Assembly: GCA_946894095.1 (NCBI GenBank)
Contig: OX335657.1
Span: forward strand, 16,058,001 to 16,122,000
Direction of reading: 5' to 3'
Origin: Incurvaria masculella
Lineage: Eukaryota; Arthropoda; Insecta; Lepidoptera; Incurvariidae
Length of the DNA stretch: 64,000 nucleotides
Shown in pieces: positions 63,401 to 64,000 of this stretch (its first letter is position 1; each line of letters opens with the position of its first letter). The notes under the pieces were generated by a model, which was not told the DNA's origin, did no database searches, and saw only the letters and a program-made list of their open reading frames with translations. Made by a program: the position numbers and the translations under genes.

Positions 63401-63698
63401 TATTACATTTCTATTCACATAAAATCTATTACCCAGTTTTTTTATGTAACATGATAGCTATTACGAAACCCAAGGGAACTAGGTGACCTACCTTATATTG
63501 CTCGGCTACATTGAACCGGAGGGAAAACACGGACAATTTTAAGTTCCGCTAGATTTGATGTCTCATTTTGGGCGCTGGGTGAAGTTAGGTTACCTTGGAG
63601 ATCGTAATCTTGGGCTGGTCGGAGGAGCGCGGGACGCTCTCTGCAAAGCCCTCGAACTCCTCGGGGTCTTGGAAGTGCTCGAACTCACTGTCTTCATC
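48434..63698 (-). CDS. CCDC47: CCDC47 (PAT complex subunit, ER membrane), eight exons, N-terminus outside window
   Basis: Exons on the - strand: 63698-63594, 62750-62576, 61646-61516, 59439-59281, 57800-57610, 56540-56387, 55390-55256 and 48538-48434 (stop). Every junction is GT-AG and in phase, giving 384 C-terminal residues of the roughly 480 expected. In order: the acidic 'EFEHFQDPEEFEGF'; the transmembrane segment 'LEGILCCVLATYALGYALGR'; 'KPLLDDNFTLVGE'; 'MWCSGRTCCEGMLL'; 'LGKEMQDLSAYC'; 'YADHIQYLHISDQFSGPKQM'; and the basic coiled-coil end 'RREERRKQEKERILA', 'EDDPEKQRRW', 'MKQLKVKAL'. CCDC47 binds Ca2+ through its acidic lumenal part. With Asterix it forms the PAT intramembrane chaperone complex at the ribosome-bound translocon. 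The signal peptide and most of the acidic region are missing (beyond 64000). The last intron (about 6.7 kb) holds a Harbinger-derived element, and the intron upstream of 59439 holds a tandem array copying its acceptor. Confidence 0.95.
49978..50178 (-). pseudogene. Relic of a MADF/Myb-SANT-like transposon accessory gene
   Basis: On the - strand 'WLRKKWRDLPKKLLKEVRKV' resembles the DNA-binding core of MADF-type proteins that accompany PIF/Harbinger transposases. The inverted arm at about 53450-53530 (plus) encodes the matching 'WLRKKWRGL' with a different continuation. Both are broken. The family call is inference from a short motif. Confidence 0.4.
50625..50816 (+). pseudogene. Fragment of a HARBI1-like transposase
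   Basis: 'VVMRQVIAALNNLHILATFI' followed by 'CFPQNEREREEIKRGFD' matches the region just before the first catalytic Asp of PIF/Harbinger nucleases (typically '..FI.FP...EE...I...F'). The catalytic 'IGAIDGTH' block that should follow is absent. A second, inverted and more decayed copy lies at about 52985-53110 on the - strand. Confidence 0.55.
51417..51560 (+). repeat. SINE tail fragment
   Basis: 'ccgtgttttccatccggcaa...tgacatggcaactatgaaat...tatatctagttccataaaaaa' matches the family tail. Confidence 0.65.
54466..54758. mobile_element. MITE with ~60-base terminal inverted repeats, complete copy
   Basis: 'acactcaaaggagtaatgaa' on the left and the complement of 'gacactcaaaggagtcatga' on the right. 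The inverted arms continue through 'gccgattttgataaaaact' to 'gcattattMgattttt'. The core contains 'gagaaaaataaagca' and 'aacaaatcctgtgg', shared with the partial copy at 40995. No ORF. Confidence 0.8.
54935..55223 (+). repeat. Dispersed lepidopteran repeat, copy 3
   Basis: 'aaaccggccaagtgcgagtc...tattatagcggcaaaataaa...gacagacggacagacggacg...tttgggtacggaacccta'. It ends 33 bases outside the CCDC47 exon at 55256-55390, just past that exon's donor. Confidence 0.88.
55510..55805. repeat. Dispersed repeat related to 25128-25345
   Basis: Shares ordered blocks with 25128-25345 and ends in '...tctctgaatacggctg', the same terminus as the outer MITE at 24853-25128. Confidence 0.5.
55918..56045 (+). 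repeat. SINE tail fragment
   Basis: 'atccagttaaatgtagccgt', 'gggaagttcctagcatggcc' and 'cacggccaattacataaaac' in family order. It lies in a CCDC47 intron. Confidence 0.65.
57310..57560. repeat. Tandem array, ~60-bp unit, about four copies
   Basis: The unit contains 'cttattgcaaagggagaagt' then 'aaggtcgatattgacagatt' and 'ttggcgcgaaaaa', with small indels between copies. It sits within a CCDC47 intron close to the donor of exon 57610-57800. The 166-codon - strand ORF across it is a repeat artefact. Confidence 0.75.
57867..58142. mobile_element. Foldback MITE, family F, copy 3
   Basis: 'gactgttccaatttacttga' with 'tattgggtat' on the left, inverted on the right as 'atacccaatatcaagtaaat' with 'tggaacagt'. 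The arms are about 70 bases. Confidence 0.7.
58370..59162. mobile_element. Foldback MITE, family F, copy 4, interrupted by a TTAA MITE
   Basis: The outer ends are 'acaaacgtagtttactgatc' and 'attagtaaactacgtttgt'. The element is split at 'cata|TTAA|tatct' by the family-M MITE at 58427-58911; removing it and one TTAA restores 'catatttaatatctaatatc', the family-F sequence. Confidence 0.8.
58427..58911. mobile_element. TTAA MITE, family M, copy 2 (internally deleted)
   Basis: TTAA flanks at 58423-58426 and 58912-58915. The inverted ends are 'ggtggcccatcccg' and the complement of 'ggaggcccaacccg'. It lacks about 50 bases near the left end that are present in the other two copies. Confidence 0.85.
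59431..60060. repeat. Tandem array, four 154-161 bp units, each containing a copy of a CCDC47 splice acceptor
   Basis: 'ttgacgctgatagagacaaa' recurs with its 'g' at 59436, 59597, 59751 and 59905 (periods 161, 154, 154). On the - strand each reads 'tttgtctctatcag|cgtcaa', the exact intron-exon boundary used at 59439. The rest of the unit is 'ccggttaaaaagac', an A-run, 'cctgtctccgattggctcct' and 'ggtcgatgcccctgttttag'. Confidence 0.88.
60430..60520 (+). repeat. SINE tail fragment
   Basis: 'gatatcatgaaggtagttat...ttagccatccatgtcagatt' matches the family 3' end. Confidence 0.5.
60853..61389. mobile_element. TTAA MITE, family M, copy 3 (537 bp)
   Basis: TTAA at 60849-60852 and 61390-61393, with perfect 'ggtggcccaacccg' inverted ends. 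Nearly full-length identity to 7363-7904. It lies in the CCDC47 intron next to the exon at 61516-61646. Confidence 0.88.
61705..61815 (-). repeat. SINE family B fragment, minus
   Basis: 'cgaaaattgcgcctattaat...tttcgccacctgatttatac...ccacccttaataaatgcctc' is nearly identical to 62965-63055. Confidence 0.65.
62930..63065 (-). repeat. SINE family B, minus, with tRNA-like head
   Basis: 'gctagacccgaaccagcaaa' is the B-box complement and 'tcaatttcgccacctgattt' the A-box complement. The acceptor stem is absent. Confidence 0.6.
63205..63330 (+). repeat. SINE family B, plus
   Basis: 'gtgtcgaaattggtagacac' (A-box region), 'ttttgggtccagccttgcaa' and the tail 'tctttttacagcactatttc' with 'tttaattaatgtg' match the minus copy at 23984-24120. 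It has no closing acceptor stem, so it is not a tRNA gene. Confidence 0.55.
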
Positions 63699-63827
63699 CT
63701 GAAACATAACATAGTGATCATCAGAATTATTTTAAAAACATTAACAGCAACAAAACAGTAAACGGTATTACCGAAACTGAAATAACTTTTAAAGCCTTAT
63801 TATATTGATTTCATTTGTTTTTTTTTA

Positions 63828-64000
63828 AGTAACTGGACATGGATGGCTAATACCGAACCGACTGTCAGATATAAGCCTAACACACCACATGGGAATGAGG
63901 TGCCATGCGAGGACCTTCCTTATATTGCTCGGCTACATTGAACTGGATGGAAAATCCGGACAATTTTAATTGCCGCTTCGACCATCGTTCATCCACTGCG
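63828..64000 (-). repeat. SINE body/tail, minus orientation, cut by window end
   Basis: 'aagtaactggacatggatgg', 'atgaggtgccatgcgaggac', 'ctcggctacattgaactgga' and 'gccgcttcgaccatcgttca' match the complement of the family. A short extra piece lies at 63500-63550. Confidence 0.75.

Overview
This is a window of an insect nuclear genome, almost certainly Lepidoptera (moth or butterfly). It is AT-rich and has no operons. The genes are split by GT-AG introns and the gaps are filled with SINEs, MITEs and foldback elements. One dispersed repeat (around 30553, 40558 and 54935), whose ends read like '...ccaagtgcgagtcggactcgcac' and '...tttgggtacggaaccct', is of a kind I associate with moth and butterfly genomes. 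I cannot name the species.

Layout. (1) 1-9.6 kb: the 3' half of a beta-1,4-N-acetylgalactosaminyl/galactosyltransferase gene on the + strand (four exons, 5558-9106). Its upstream intron holds a tandem array that copies the gene's own splice acceptor, plus a decayed Sola-like DNA transposon with a TTAA MITE nested in it. (2) 9.6-17 kb: no gene that I can support; MITEs, a hAT-type MITE, foldbacks and a perfect-looking palindrome. (3) 17.1-23.8 kb: a complete SPEF2 (sperm flagellar protein 2) gene on the - strand in only two large exons. (4) 26.0-29.2 kb: a two-exon gene on the - strand for a Met/Asn/Gly-rich protein with Cys clusters, which I do not recognise. (5) 31.1-36.2 kb: a flavin polyamine/spermine oxidase gene on the - strand, seven exons visible, with a decayed copy of its FAD-binding exon in the next intron. 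(6) 40.4-44.3 kb: a probable small + strand gene with two near-identical alternative first exons/promoters and one terminal coding exon. (7) 48.4-64 kb: CCDC47 on the - strand; eight exons join in phase and the N-terminal exon(s) lie beyond the window. Its last intron carries an inverted-repeat derivative of a PIF/Harbinger transposon.

The genes are unrelated housekeeping or tissue-specific genes and do not form a pathway: Golgi glycosylation, sperm axoneme assembly, polyamine catabolism and ER membrane-protein biogenesis. Every exon boundary given here was chosen because the acceptor, donor, reading phase and family alignment agree.

The most interesting signal is in the non-coding DNA. A SINE family occurs with two kinds of head on one shared body and tail: one derived from 5S rRNA (A box and C box still readable) and one derived from a tRNA. 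Two unrelated genes each carry an intronic tandem array whose unit ends exactly at a splice acceptor plus the first bases of the exon. I saw no dedicated multi-gene 'system'.
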